Assembly (NCBI RefSeq): GCF_029689945.1
Contig: NZ_CP121451.1
Coordinates: 2,728,001-2,792,000, forward strand
Direction of reading: 5' to 3'
Origin: Paenibacillus amylolyticus
GTDB lineage: Bacteria; Bacillota; Bacilli; Paenibacillales; Paenibacillaceae
DNA: 64,000 nt
Positions within the stretch are counted from its first letter, which is position 1, and each line of letters opens with the position of its first letter. The position numbers and the translations under genes were made by a program. Of this stretch, positions 8,924-18,014 are shown in pieces. The notes under the pieces are model-generated. The model was not told where the DNA came from and ran no database searches. It saw only the letters and a program-made list of their open reading frames with translations.

Positions 8924-11800
8924 ATGCCGGAATGGACTTCTTTTCGTTACGAAGGCAACGATCTTGGCTTAACATATACTCGTGCTGCAAGTACCTTTAA
9001 ATTGTGGGCACCTACGGCACAACAGGTTGATATATTGATTTTTGAGGATGAAGGGCAGTACAACGAAGATGGCAAGGTGCAAGAGCATAAGGGTGGACGT
9101 GAACATTCTTTAACAAGTGATGCGGACGGAATATGGACGTTGGAGCTTTCAGGCGATTGGGCAGGACAATATTATATGTACCGAATCACCCATAATGACA
9201 AGCGGATTGAAGTGGTTGTTGATCCTTACGCCAGAGCGGTGACGGCTAATGGGCAACGAACAGCGATTATCGACCCTGAGACCACCAACCCGGTCGATTG
9301 GGACCTGGATGTCAAACCTGCTTTCCTGCGTCCTGTCGATGCTGTGTTGTATGAGTTGCATGTCCGTGATTTCTCCTCAGACCCACATGCAGATATTCCG
9401 TATAAGGGAAAATATCTGGCATTTACCGCATCCGGTCTGACGGATCAGGCCGGCAATAGCATTGGCATAGACCATCTTGTCGAACTGGGAGTCACTCATG
9501 TACATCTTCTGCCTGTGGCGGATTATCAGACCGTGAATGAACTCGCTACGGCAGAGGTTGGTTCGAATGTCAGAGCACCCTACAACTGGGGATATGATCC
9601 GCAACATTATAATGTTCCTGAAGGTTCCTACGCTACCGACCCTCGTGATCCGGCAGTTCGAATTCGGGAGTTCAAATCACTCGTACAATCGCTGCACAGG
9701 CAAGGCATCCGCGTTGTGCTTGATGTTGTCTATAATCATACGTATAGCGTGGAAGAAGGACCTTTTGAACGGATTGTACCCGGTTATTATTACCGTTATC
9801 GGGAGGATGGCACCCTCAGTGATGGTTCTGGTGTAGGCAATGAATTGGCGACAGAACGTCCAATGGTGCAAAAATATATTCTGGATTCTCTCCGTTATTG
9901 GGCAGAAGAATATCATGTGGACGGTTTTCGATTTGATCTTATGGCCTTGATTGATACGGAAACGATGAATGAATTGACACGCGAATTGCGAGAGCAGATT
10001 GACCCGGCATTTCTGATCTATGGGGAACCATGGACGGGTGGAGATTCACCCTTGGATCGCAAAACATTAAAAGGAACCCAGCGAGGTCAGGGATTTGCTG
10101 TATTTAATGATCACTTTCGCAGTGCAATCAAGGGCGATAGCGATGGCAGCGGCAGCGGGTTTATCACGGGTGCCGGAGGACAGGAATATGAGATTCTCAG
10201 AGGATTAGCCGGAGCACTGGATGATTTCACATCTTCACCTGTGGAAGTAGTCAATTATGTAACTGCCCATGACAACCTCAATCTGTGGGATAAAATAGCG
10301 ACAACCTTGAACCTTAGACATGAATTGGGATTTCCCGTATGGAAGGACGGACAGCCCGTGGGTGGCGGGAGTGCTGAATCCGCTGTAAAAGCAGCAGATC
10401 CTTATCGGTATGTGGATGCAGATGATGTTATGGATCATGAGATGGTTCGTCGCTCGTTACTGTCGTCCGGCATTCTGCTGACTTCTCAAGGCATTCCGTT
10501 TCTGCATTCAGGGGATGAGCTGCTCAGGTCCAAAGCCGGTGATCATAACAGTTATCGGAGCGGCGATGCGGTGAACGCCATCACATGGGCCAACAAATCA
10601 CGGTTCAGACCGGTGTTCGACTACTATCGTGGTCTTATTCATTTGCGGCGAACACATCCCGCTTTTCGCATGATTGATGCTGAACAGGTACGAAATCACC
10701 TACGTGTAATTCGTGCGGATGGCAATGTTGTTGCCTTTATCCTTCAGGATGGTGCGAATCAGGACACCTGGAATCAGATTATGGTCATTTATAACGGAAC
10801 GGAACATGAGCAGCATGTGGACCTGGGGGAAGGGGACTGGCATGTCGTAGTCAATGATCATCAGGCAGGTACAGATCTGATCGAGACTGTTCGTGGTACT
10901 GTTCAGGTAGAACGATGGTCATTAATGGTATTGTATGACACAGAGCATGCCGGAGGTGCTGAACCGTCAACCGTGGAGATTAGTTTTCCTCGTCAGGTGT
11001 ATAGCCCGAAGGAGACGACTCGACTGCGTGCAATCGTACGGGACAGTATTGGCAATGTAGTGGAGAAAGCCCCGGTTAGCTGGACTTCTTCTGACCCGGA
11101 TATTATTCAGATCCAGCCTGATGGAACAATCCATGCACTGGAGCGAGGAGAAGCTTCGATTACAGTGCACTGTGGAAATATAACGGCGAATTGTATGTTA
11201 CAAGTGGATTATCGTCATGCTGAACGAATTGAAATCGTTGGCGAACCTGTCATGTATATGACTCGAATCAGTCGCTTCCGTGCCTTGGTTCTGGATCAAT
11301 TCGGTCAGCCGCTTCAGGATGCGAATATACGCTGGAGCTCCTCTCATCCAGAATGTGCTGCGGTGAGTGCAGCAGGAATTGTACGTGCGATAACCTCTGG
11401 AGTAACCCATATTATTGCCGAAGCTGGAGGAATCAGGGCATCTCTTGCCGTGACGATTCACAAACAGATTTCGCGAACCGTCACGCTCCGATATGAACGG
11501 GAAGACCGGCATTATGAAGGTTGGGATGTCTGGGTATGGGGCACAGGTATGGAAGACGGCGCAGTTCGGCTGGAACAAGTAGGAAATGCCGCAGAAGCCC
11601 GCTTCCGCGTAGCTCCAGGTTTGCATCACCTGGGGTTGATCATTCGCTTGAATGGATGGGAAGCCAAAGATACGTGTGGAGACCGTTACGTGGACATTGT
11701 ACCTGAAGATGGGGACGTGCATATAATTGTCCGTAGCGGATCAGACGAGATGCAGATCATTCGCGAAAGCGAAAAAACGGAGGATCGTGACAGCGCGTAG
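8924..11800 (+). CDS. pulA: Type I pullulanase with two Ig-like domains and a C-terminal CBM41-like domain
   Basis: 958 residues, intact. The order is CBM48 (to ~residue 110), then the GH13 barrel with DVVYNHT (~266), DGFRFDLMA (~332, nucleophile Asp), IYGEPW (~365, acid/base Glu) and YVTAHDN (~447). The signature YNWGYDPQHYNVPEGS is present. Two BIG2-type Ig-like domains follow (WTSSDPDIIQIQPDGTI, ~682-760; WSSSHPECAAVSAAGIV, ~764-845) and finally a pullulanase-associated/CBM41-like domain (~849-945) with WDVWVWG and LNGWEAKD. The ATG at 8924 follows AAAGGCGGTG; the upstream ATG at 8900 has no such site. No signal peptide is visible, which is odd for a protein with adhesion-like and starch-binding tails. 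Confidence 0.88.
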   Translation: MPEWTSFRYEGNDLGLTYTRAASTFKLWAPTAQQVDILIFEDEGQYNEDGKVQEHKGGREHSLTSDADGIWTLELSGDWAGQYYMYRITHNDKRIEVVVDPYARAVTANGQRTAIIDPETTNPVDWDLDVKPAFLRPVDAVLYELHVRDFSSDPHADIPYKGKYLAFTASGLTDQAGNSIGIDHLVELGVTHVHLLPVADYQTVNELATAEVGSNVRAPYNWGYDPQHYNVPEGSYATDPRDPAVRIREFKSLVQSLHRQGIRVVLDVVYNHTYSVEEGPFERIVPGYYYRYREDGTLSDGSGVGNELATERPMVQKYILDSLRYWAEEYHVDGFRFDLMALIDTETMNELTRELREQIDPAFLIYGEPWTGGDSPLDRKTLKGTQRGQGFAVFNDHFRSAIKGDSDGSGSGFITGAGGQEYEILRGLAGALDDFTSSPVEVVNYVTAHDNLNLWDKIATTLNLRHELGFPVWKDGQPVGGGSAESAVKAADPYRYVDADDVMDHEMVRRSLLSSGILLTSQGIPFLHSGDELLRSKAGDHNSYRSGDAVNAITWANKSRFRPVFDYYRGLIHLRRTHPAFRMIDAEQVRNHLRVIRADGNVVAFILQDGANQDTWNQIMVIYNGTEHEQHVDLGEGDWHVVVNDHQAGTDLIETVRGTVQVERWSLMVLYDTEHAGGAEPSTVEISFPRQVYSPKETTRLRAIVRDSIGNVVEKAPVSWTSSDPDIIQIQPDGTIHALERGEASITVHCGNITANCMLQVDYRHAERIEIVGEPVMYMTRISRFRALVLDQFGQPLQDANIRWSSSHPECAAVSAAGIVRAITSGVTHIIAEAGGIRASLAVTIHKQISRTVTLRYEREDRHYEGWDVWVWGTGMEDGAVRLEQVGNAAEARFRVAPGLHHLGLIIRLNGWEAKDTCGDRYVDIVPEDGDVHIIVRSGSDEMQIIRESEKTEDRDSA

Positions 11801-11845
11801 TTTCTTTATTGATAACGTCGTACTTCGTACGTCAACACATTTAAA

Positions 11846-11880
11846 AATCAGCAGTTGGAAGAGATTCCGACTGCTTTTTT
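11846..11880 (+). terminator. Rho-independent terminator after pulA
   Basis: AGCAGTTGGAA pairs with TTCCGACTGCT (one G-T pair) around GAGA, followed by TTTTTT. Confidence 0.85.
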
Positions 11881-11936
11881 GGTTTAAATATAGGAGGTCC
11901 TTGCCTGCCAAAAAATAAAGAAATGTCCTGTATCGT

Positions 11937-11963
11937 GTTTTAGATCCTTCCTTATTGGGGTAA
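11937..11963 (+). promoter_or_regulatory. SigB-like promoter of the L25/ctc gene
   Basis: GTTTTA, a 15-base spacer and GGGTAA resemble the general-stress SigB consensus GTTTAA-N12-15-GGGTAT. The B. subtilis ctc gene is a classical SigB target with a similar promoter. The element lies about 115 bases before the ATG. Whether this organism has a SigB-type factor cannot be seen here. Confidence 0.45.
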
Positions 11964-12079
11964 ATATAGATATGGCCCACGATTCGGCCAAAGAAAAAAG
12001 ACCACTATGGTCTATGAGAGAAGCCTTAGCGCTTTCCACAAATATAATGTAGTGATCCCTTGAAGGAGGATGTTCAATC

Positions 12080-12709
12080 ATGAAATCCAACGGAAAAATG
12101 GCTCAACTTACAGCAACGCCAAGAACTGAAAAGAAAGGTGCAGCACTGCGCCTGTTAAGACAAGGTGGACGAGTTCCGGCTGTCGTTTATGGCCCGGGAC
12201 AAGAAGGTGCCTCCATACATGTAGATGAAAAGGAAATGCTGAAAGTGGCACGCACAGGCCGCTCCGAAATGTTCAACCTGAATGTTAAGGGTGGTAAAAC
12301 GATTCCCGTACTGATCAAGGATCAGCAAGAGCGTAACGGACGTTTGCTGCATGTCGACTTTTTGCAAATTTCCAAGAACAAACCAATCAGCGTAAGTGTA
12401 ACAATCGACTTCCAGGGTACAGCAGCCGGTTCAAAAGCGGGTGGTGTATTCCAAACACAGGAAACACAATTGGAAGTAGAGGGTTTGCCAGCGGATCTGC
12501 CAACTTCCATTGAGGTTGATGTGAGCGGATTAGACATTGGTGATCGCTTGACTGCTGCGGATATCAAATTGGATAAAGGTCTGACACTGATAACATCACC
12601 TGAATCCATCATCGCTTCCGTTATGCCGCCACAAGCAGTTGAAGAAGAGCCAACGGCTTCTGCTGAGGAAGCTGAACCGGCAGCTGAAGAAAAAGCTGCA
12701 GAAGAATAA
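12080..12709 (+). CDS. rplY: 50S ribosomal protein L25 / general stress protein Ctc
   Basis: 209-residue TL5/CTC-type L25 that binds 5S rRNA in the large ribosomal subunit. The N-terminal L25 beta-barrel (to ~95, with RVPAVVYGPG) is followed by the TL5 C-terminal domain (FQGTAAGSKAGGVFQ, LPADLPTSIEVDVSGLDIGD) and an acidic Glu/Ala tail (EEPTASAEEAEPAAEEKAAEE in two blocks). Length and domain order are normal for the long CTC form. AAGGAGGATG lies before ATG 12080. A strong terminator follows, so it is a single-gene unit, possibly stress induced through the SigB-like promoter. Confidence 0.95.
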   Translation: MKSNGKMAQLTATPRTEKKGAALRLLRQGGRVPAVVYGPGQEGASIHVDEKEMLKVARTGRSEMFNLNVKGGKTIPVLIKDQQERNGRLLHVDFLQISKNKPISVSVTIDFQGTAAGSKAGGVFQTQETQLEVEGLPADLPTSIEVDVSGLDIGDRLTAADIKLDKGLTLITSPESIIASVMPPQAVEEEPTASAEEAEPAAEEKAAEE

Positions 12710-12748
12710 GCCAAGTTCAAGGATCTCAACAGATCCGATGCTTAGCCG

Positions 12749-12775
12749 AAGCCCAGTCCTAGGACTGGGCTTTTT
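12749..12775 (+). terminator. Rho-independent terminator of rplY
   Basis: Perfect inverted repeat AAGCCCAGTCC / GGACTGGGCTT with a two-base centre followed by TTTTT. Confidence 0.9.
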
Positions 12776-12873
12776 AAATTTATATTTTCAGGACAAAAGA
12801 ATGTTGCTAGTCGCTTGAAGAATGAGAATGTACTACAATACATGTTAAAGGGCAAGAAAGTAGGGTTAATGCA

Positions 12874-13394
12874 ATGTTTGATCCAACGGTGTATGACAAT
12901 CTGAAAGTCGGGTTTGAGAATTATCTCTATGATATGGATAACCTGGATGAACGGATCCAGATTACGGGGCGCAAAGATCGGCTGGAGATGGCTGTGATGT
13001 CCAGAGAGTTCACGTTGCAATTTTCTCTCAGGAATCGCCCGGAAGTAACAGGAGAAGTTCTGTTAAGCAGTTCTCTGGAGGAGCTTGCAGCGGAGATACT
13101 GGAGACGCCGGGTGCGCATCCAGGTTGCCGTTTGGAGCTGCGGTTTAGTATGGTTGTGAAGGAGCCTGAGGAGAAGTGCCCGGCTATTCTTCCGATAATG
13201 CAGAAGAGCTGGCCAGAGCAGAGGATATGCCAGAACGTCCAATATATTTTTGATGAACAGCCAATGAAGTATAACGTCACAGCTCATGTTTATTTCGACC
13301 GCAGTGTGAATGAAGACCAGATGGGGATATTGCTGAACTTTGTGAGCATATGGCAAATGTGATGGATCAATTATTACAGTTGCATAACCAGTAA
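12874..13394 (+). CDS. Hypothetical protein, frameshifted near its end
   Basis: Begins MFDPTVYDNLKVGFEN and is rich in charged residues, without signal peptide or membrane segment. I do not recognise the family, but it looks like a cytoplasmic protein conserved beside other housekeeping genes. The open frame stops at 13362. One extra G in the GGGG run at 13323-13326 gives a longer natural C-terminus (DIAELCEHMANVMDQLLQLHNQ over 22 residues) ending at TAA 13392-13394 just before the terminator, for 173 residues in total. The start ATG is preceded by AAGAAAGTAGGG, a modest ribosome binding site. Confidence 0.6.
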
Positions 13395-13401
13395 TTCCAA
13401 G

Positions 13402-13440
13402 TAAAGCCTTGTCTCCTCGTTGAGATCAGGGCTTTTTTTT
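13402..13440 (+). terminator. Rho-independent terminator
   Basis: AAAGCCTTG...CTC pairs imperfectly with GAG...CAGGGCTTT, followed by eight T. Confidence 0.75.
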
Positions 13441-13667
13441 GTATTATTTTTAGAAAATTGTATAGGCTTTCAGGCTTAGGTTTAAAAGCTTTTGGGTTAA
13501 TATTTTACGCAAGCAAGTAAGAGAATGTATATTAAAAGGGGGTAAGAGTGCAATTGGACTATACAAAAATGGTGAAATTGCGAAAATAACATTGGGACTA
13601 AAGATTTAGTTCTGTACTAAAGGAACTAGTTTTCCTTGCCGATAAAATATCGAAGGGGAGAAACTAC

Positions 13668-14648
13668 ATGACAGAGAAATTAATTCGTCTGCTGCGTATA
13701 CTTCAGGCTATACAAGCAAATCCTGGAATTTCGGCCAAGGAGTTGGCGCTGAAATGCGGTACGACTGTACGCACGATTTATCGTGATCTCCGGATTTTGG
13801 ATAGGGTGGCCCCGATTATGAATGAAGGATACGGCAAGGGTTACCGATTTATTGGTGAGTTCGCCATGTATCCATTAGATTTTACTGAACAGGAAGCCAT
13901 GGTCTTCTCCATGCTTCCATCCGTAGTTGATACCTCCAAGTTACCTGCTGAGTTCGATTCGGCTTTTGACAAGGTCATGTCGGCTCATACCAAATTAAAA
14001 TCAAGAAACAGTGACATTGTAGAGAATATTGCGGGAATTATTCGGATGGGCACGCCAGCTTATCGTGAAGAAGGAAAAGACCCTAATTTGCTGATTCCCA
14101 TCATTGAAGCTATTCTAAGCCAGCAAACCATTCGCACTCAATATCATACGCTGACAAGAAATGAGATCACAGTCCGGGATATCGATCCCTATTATCTCAT
14201 TCCGCGTGATCAACGTTTTTATTTGATTGGCTATTGCCATTTGCTGCAAAAAGTTCGATTGTTTCGGATCAGCCGTTTTTTGGATGTGACACGAACAAAT
14301 GACGGTTTCGACAAGGGTGATTTCAACATAACGCAGTATATGAAGAACACATGGTCTATTGACCGTGGCGATGAGCATATCCATTTCAAGGTAAGATTCT
14401 CCGAGAAAGCGGCCCCCTACATAAAGGAAGAAGAAATGTTTGTCCGCCCGCGAATGACGAATATGTCGGATGGGGGCTTGTTATTTGAAGTGACACTGAA
14501 TAGCAGCCGAGAATTTTTGAAATGGTTGTATCAATTTGGACCTGAGGCAGAGGTGCTTGAACCTCGTGAGTTTCGTATAGAGATACGCAGGCAACTTGTC
14601 GAGTGGTTGGAACATTATGAAACCGATATACCTATGTTAAAATTTTAA
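13668..14648 (+). CDS. YafY-type transcriptional regulator (HTH_11 and WYL domains)
   Basis: 326 residues. The N-terminal DeoR-like winged helix (LLRILQAIQANPGISAKELA, TTVRTIYRDLRIL) binds DNA. The central part and the WYL-type ligand domain (DPYYLIPRDQRFYLIGYCHL, then FRISRF) follow, with a WCX-like C-terminal extension (FEVTLNSSREFLKWLYQFG). WYL domains are thought to sense nucleic-acid or nucleotide ligands. GAAGGGGAG lies before ATG 13668. The upstream ~270 bases contain short AACTAGTT-like repeats that may be an operator. The HIRAN gene starts 32 bases after its stop, so the two are probably co-transcribed. A second WYL regulator lies at 32.4 kb on the other strand. Confidence 0.85.
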   Translation: MTEKLIRLLRILQAIQANPGISAKELALKCGTTVRTIYRDLRILDRVAPIMNEGYGKGYRFIGEFAMYPLDFTEQEAMVFSMLPSVVDTSKLPAEFDSAFDKVMSAHTKLKSRNSDIVENIAGIIRMGTPAYREEGKDPNLLIPIIEAILSQQTIRTQYHTLTRNEITVRDIDPYYLIPRDQRFYLIGYCHLLQKVRLFRISRFLDVTRTNDGFDKGDFNITQYMKNTWSIDRGDEHIHFKVRFSEKAAPYIKEEEMFVRPRMTNMSDGGLLFEVTLNSSREFLKWLYQFGPEAEVLEPREFRIEIRRQLVEWLEHYETDIPMLKF

Positions 14649-14680
14649 TCATGGAGAAATACCGGAAAAGGAGCAGGAAT

Positions 14681-15042
14681 ATGAGTACCAAATTATTTGC
14701 AGCGATGTATGGAATGGAACACTTCCATGGCGTGCAAGCTTTACATGTGGGGGATACCGTGTATCTCGTCAAAGATCCAGATAATCGCTTGGATCATCAA
14801 GCGATTAAGGTGGTTATTCCACCGATCGGAGCCGTAGGTTATATCGTTAATGATCCGCTTATTGTACCGCATGGATGTTGGATCGGGCAGCATTCTACGA
14901 TGTGTTTCATCAACTAACATGTGCCAAAGTACGATTCATGATGAAAGACATGGTTATTATGGAGCTGATAGAGATGACCCATATTCCTGTTCCACATATG
15001 GATTCTTTGATTACGGGATGGCAATTTCGTGAAAAGGCTTGA
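14681..15042 (+). CDS. Stand-alone HIRAN-domain protein, frameshifted
   Basis: HIRAN domains (found alone or in Rad5/HLTF helicases) bind DNA ends or modified DNA. The N-terminal part shows the pattern FHGVQALHVGDTVYLVKDPDN, D-x-x-A-I-K-V and GAVGYIVND typical of the fold. The frame ends early at 14917. One missing G near 14890 restores AFYDVFHQLTCAKVRFMM and a C-terminus ending FREKA at TGA 15040-15042, 120 residues in total. ATG 14681 follows AAAAGGAG by seven bases. It sits 32 bases downstream of the WYL regulator. A role in DNA damage handling is inference from the domain only. Confidence 0.7.
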
Positions 15043-15097
15043 TCACCTGATAGGGGCTTTATTTTTGTCAAAAAGGTCATTACGACTAGAAGAAGGC

Positions 15098-16201
15098 TCA
15101 TTTACGGATGAGCCTGGTATAGGTAGCTTCCAGATGTATGGCGGTTCTGGCCCAACTGAAGTGTGCCCTTGCACTGTCTCGGCCGGACTTTCCTAACATC
15201 TTGGCAAAAGAGGGGTTGCTTGCGAGTTTGTGCAGACAAGAGGCGAAACGTTGGGGATGCTGATAAGCGGTGACAAGGTATCCATTGACACCTGATTCAA
15301 TAATCTCACGAATGCCTCCGTTATCAGAAGCAATGACGGGCAAGCCTGATGCCATCGCTTCAACATTAACCAGGCCAAAAGCTTCATGTTCTTGAGAGGG
15401 GCACACCAGACAATCGACGGCCCGATACAACCGATCGATATGCTCATGGTTTATCTGACCACGGAAGGAAACATGGACTTTTAGCTTATGGGCAAGTTCG
15501 CGTAGTTTACGCACGTAATATGGAGGTCCTTTGCCTGCAACAACCAGTTGAACAGGCATCTGTCGCTGAAGAATGGCAGTTGCACGAATTAATACGTCTA
15601 CACCTTTTCCAGGGATAAGCCTGCCGACATAGAGAATAGAGAATGGTTGGGTTATTCCAAATTGGGTACGCAGTTGAACCTGTTCATCGGCGGATTCAAC
15701 AGGCCTGAACCGGCTCAGATCTGCACCCAAGGGTACAACACTCATTCGGCGTTTTACCAACGGGAATCTGCGGCCTAGCCTTTGTCTCAGGGATTGGCTG
15801 TTGACGGCAATCCAATCAGCCTTTTTCAACGATGTGAGTCTGGAAGGTCCGGGCTGGGCAAACGTTAAGGAGTGAAGATAGAGTACAACGGGAGTATGTG
15901 GAAAAGCTCGTTTGACGGTCGCCATACTTCTGGGCCTGTTATCGACCTGAATGACATCATAGGGTTGTTTGGATAACAGACGAATGACTGCTTTGGTATA
16001 CCTGTCAGGACTTGATGCAGGAACGCGTTGAATGGTGATTCCATCGATCTGTTCTGTGGTGGTGAGACCTTCCATTTGACGACTTATGATGGTCACCTGA
16101 TGGCGGTGTGCAAGTTCGCGAGCGATTCCCAGTATACAGATTTCCACGGAACCGTTGCCTGGCACAGGTAATTTTTCGGGTGCAACCATAGCAATTTTCA
16201 T
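15098..16201 (-). CDS. Glycosyltransferase family 4, CotSA-like
   Basis: 367-residue GT-B fold enzyme that transfers a sugar from a nucleotide donor. The start MKIAMVAPEKLPVPGNGSVE is close to B. subtilis CotSA (YtxN), a spore-coat-associated glycosyltransferase. The C-terminal donor-binding half has LYVGRLIPGKGVDVLI and the E-x7-E motif within EAFGLVNVEAMASGLP. No signal peptide or membrane segment is present. The gene is read alone on the minus strand, convergent with the HIRAN gene and divergent from the DUF3817 gene. AAGGAGCC lies before the ATG. A role in spore surface or cell-surface glycosylation is inferred from the similarity. Confidence 0.82.
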   Translation of the reverse strand: MKIAMVAPEKLPVPGNGSVEICILGIARELAHRHQVTIISRQMEGLTTTEQIDGITIQRVPASSPDRYTKAVIRLLSKQPYDVIQVDNRPRSMATVKRAFPHTPVVLYLHSLTFAQPGPSRLTSLKKADWIAVNSQSLRQRLGRRFPLVKRRMSVVPLGADLSRFRPVESADEQVQLRTQFGITQPFSILYVGRLIPGKGVDVLIRATAILQRQMPVQLVVAGKGPPYYVRKLRELAHKLKVHVSFRGQINHEHIDRLYRAVDCLVCPSQEHEAFGLVNVEAMASGLPVIASDNGGIREIIESGVNGYLVTAYQHPQRFASCLHKLASNPSFAKMLGKSGRDSARAHFSWARTAIHLEATYTRLIRK

Positions 16202-16421
16202 TCATGATCAGGCTCCTTCTTGTCCGAGATCTGTAACACTTTTCGTCATATATCTTATGAGAAGCTGAGGCATTTGGCTCCTGCGAAAAGGTAGGTAATC
16301 CACCTATTTGAGGGCGCAGGAATAATCTGCTGCATGGAATGAAGCGGAGATATTTGGCTTTTGTGATATACTGTACGGGAACAATTAAGTTCGTTACATG
16401 TATAGAAGCAGGAGGAAAATA

Positions 16422-16733
16422 ATGTTACATTCTATGCTGGGTCGCTTCCGGCTGATGTTGTGGTTGCAGGGAATTTCGTATGTGTTGTTACTGTTTGTTG
16501 CTTTTCCGTTGAGAGATGCTGGGGTTATGCCGCAGGCTGTCACGTGGTTTGGCAATTTGTACGGTTTTTTATTTTTAATGTATTTGTTATTTATGGTGAG
16601 TATGTACACCTCACAGAAGTGGCGTCTCCGACGTCCAATTGCCCTGTTCTTCATTTCTTTCGTTCCACTGGGCAATATGATCTACGATATTTTGGTATTC
16701 CGTAAGCTGTACCGTCAACTAAATAAAGCTTGA
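16422..16733 (+). CDS. DUF3817 family membrane protein
   Basis: About 103 residues with three predicted membrane segments: LWLQGISYVLLLFVAFPL, WFGNLYGFLFLMYLLFMV and ALFFISFVPLGNMIYDI. The N-terminal pattern FRLM...EGISYxLLLFVAFPL is that of DUF3817 proteins (YdzA-like); here Gln replaces Glu. The function of the family is unknown. AGGAGG at 16410-16415 fixes ATG 16422. No terminator is obvious before the riboswitch leader that follows. Confidence 0.75.
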   Translation: MLHSMLGRFRLMLWLQGISYVLLLFVAFPLRDAGVMPQAVTWFGNLYGFLFLMYLLFMVSMYTSQKWRLRRPIALFFISFVPLGNMIYDILVFRKLYRQLNKA

Positions 16734-16803
16734 CTTTATTTAAGATTATGAAATATGATGAGTACAGATTACACAACCCGTTCCAACTAAAACTACATAT
16801 TCC

Positions 16804-16899
16804 TGTTAAAGGGGAGTAGCTTTTACAGTAAAGTCGTCAATTCGGGAGTATATCCCCGGCTTTATTGGCAGCAAATTTGTTGTTAGCGAGACCTTTACC
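16804..16899 (+). ncRNA. yybP-ykoY manganese riboswitch aptamer
   Basis: The 5' box AAAGGGGAGTAGC at 16808-16820, the internal CCCCGG segment and the 3' box GCGAGACCTTTACC at 16886-16899 are the hallmarks of the yybP-ykoY element, a Mn2+ sensor. P1 is formed by GTTAAAGG with CCTTTACC. The 3' strand of P1 is also the 5' strand of the terminator at 16888-16930, so metal binding should favour read-through. The downstream gene is a TerC-family protein, the standard partner of this riboswitch. Confidence 0.9.
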
Positions 16900-16930
16900 A
16901 AGTTTTCATGCTCGGTAAAGGTCTCTTTTT
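16888..16930 (+). terminator. Riboswitch-controlled terminator 1
   Basis: GAGACCTTTACC and GGTAAAGGTCTC form a perfect 12-bp stem followed by TTTTT. It overlaps the 3' strand of the aptamer P1 helix, so folding of one excludes the other. Confidence 0.88.
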
Positions 16931-16938
16931 GTGGATAT

Positions 16939-16978
16939 AAAAGGACCTTACCAGCGATGGTAAAGGTCCTTTTTTTTG
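16939..16978 (+). terminator. Second tandem terminator in the riboswitch leader
   Basis: AAAAGGACCTTACC pairs with GGTAAAGGTCCTTTT, with a one-base bulge, followed by eight T. It repeats GGTAAAGGTC of the first terminator, so it could also pair with the aptamer's CCTTTACC. It ends 30 bases before the TerC start. Confidence 0.8.
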
Positions 16979-17007
16979 TACATCATAAGGATATTAAGGA
17001 GGAGTCA

Positions 17008-17828
17008 ATGTTGGAAGTTTCATTATTATTGGAATATGGGTGGGTACTGGCTGTCTTAGTTGTTCTGGAAGGATTACTTGCAGCAGATAATGCCTTGGTA
17101 CTCGCCATTATGGTTAAACATTTACCTGAAGAAAAGCGCAAAAAAGCGTTGTTCTATGGTTTGATGGGTGCATTTGTTTTCCGTTTAGGTTCGTTATTCC
17201 TGATCTCTTTCCTCGTCGATGTATGGCAGGTACAAGCGATTGGTGCCCTGTATCTCCTGTACATTTCGATTAACCACATCGTTAAAAAGGTACTGGGGAG
17301 TCGCAATAAGACAGATGAAGCAGCTGATTCAACGCCTAAGAAACCAAAAAAACAATCCGGTTTCTGGATGACCGTTTTCAAGGTCGAAGTAGCGGATATC
17401 GCATTTGCAGTTGATTCCATCCTGGCAGCCGTTGCTTTGGCCGTGGCGTTGCCACCAAGTGGATTGCCTGCAATTGGGGACTTGACGGTGGACAGTTTAT
17501 CGTTATCTTCCTCGGTGGATTCATCGGTCTTGTGATTATGCGTTTTGCAGCCTCATACTTTGTAAAATTGCTTCATTCCCGTCCAGGGCTTGAAGTTGCG
17601 GCTTTTGTGATTGTAGGTTGGGTAGGGGTTAAGCTGGCAGTTATTACACTTGCACACCCTTCATTGGGTGTTCTGGATGAGCATTTCCCGGAAAATAAAA
17701 TTTGGAAATTTGGATTCTATATTGTACTGATCACCATTGCGGTATGTGGTTGGTTCCTGTCTTCCAAAGTTCCTGCAAAAGAAGACGAAAATCCGGTTGA
17801 AGAGTTGGAAAAACAAGCAGGACTGTAA
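17008..17828 (+). CDS. TerC-family membrane protein, probable Mn2+ exporter; frameshifted
   Basis: 273 residues after correction, with about seven membrane segments, matching the TerC/Alx/YkoY family that exports Mn2+. The conserved ligands include EGLLAADNALVLAIM in the first half and EVADIAFAVDSILAA in the second. The open frame stops at 17535 because one G is missing near 17484 (GACTTGACGG read for GACTTGGACGG). With it, GGQFIVIFLGGFIGL joins VIMRFAASYFVKLL. AAGGAGGAG precedes ATG 17008. Regulation by the upstream yybP-ykoY riboswitch is strongly indicated. Confidence 0.88.
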
Positions 17829-17867
17829 TCATCAGGTTACGCTAACAACTTAATAATTATTAGCTGC

Positions 17868-17904
17868 AAAACAGGAGGTTGTCCCAGGACAGCCTCCTGT
17901 TTTT
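17868..17904 (+). terminator. Rho-independent terminator after the TerC gene
   Basis: AACAGGAGGTTGTCC / GGACAGCCTCCTGTT (wobble and bulge in the middle) followed by TTTTT. Confidence 0.85.
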
Positions 17905-17950
17905 GTGTACATATGAAACACACACCAAGTCTCATTTTCCAAGAAAAGGG

Positions 17951-17980
17951 TTGACACATGAATTTCAGTGCCTTTAATAT
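17951..17980 (+). promoter_or_regulatory. SigA-type promoter
   Basis: TTGACA at 17951-17956 and a -10 like TTAATA/TAATAT at 17974-17980, spaced 17-18 bases. It reads into the small frame at 18015. Confidence 0.6.
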
Positions 17981-18014
17981 AAGACTTAACATTAACGAAG
18001 GGAGGCCGAGAGAC

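Noticed and set aside
14115..14384. Minus-strand frame opposite the WYL regulator
   Set aside because: Antisense to conserved WYL motifs, no start signal.
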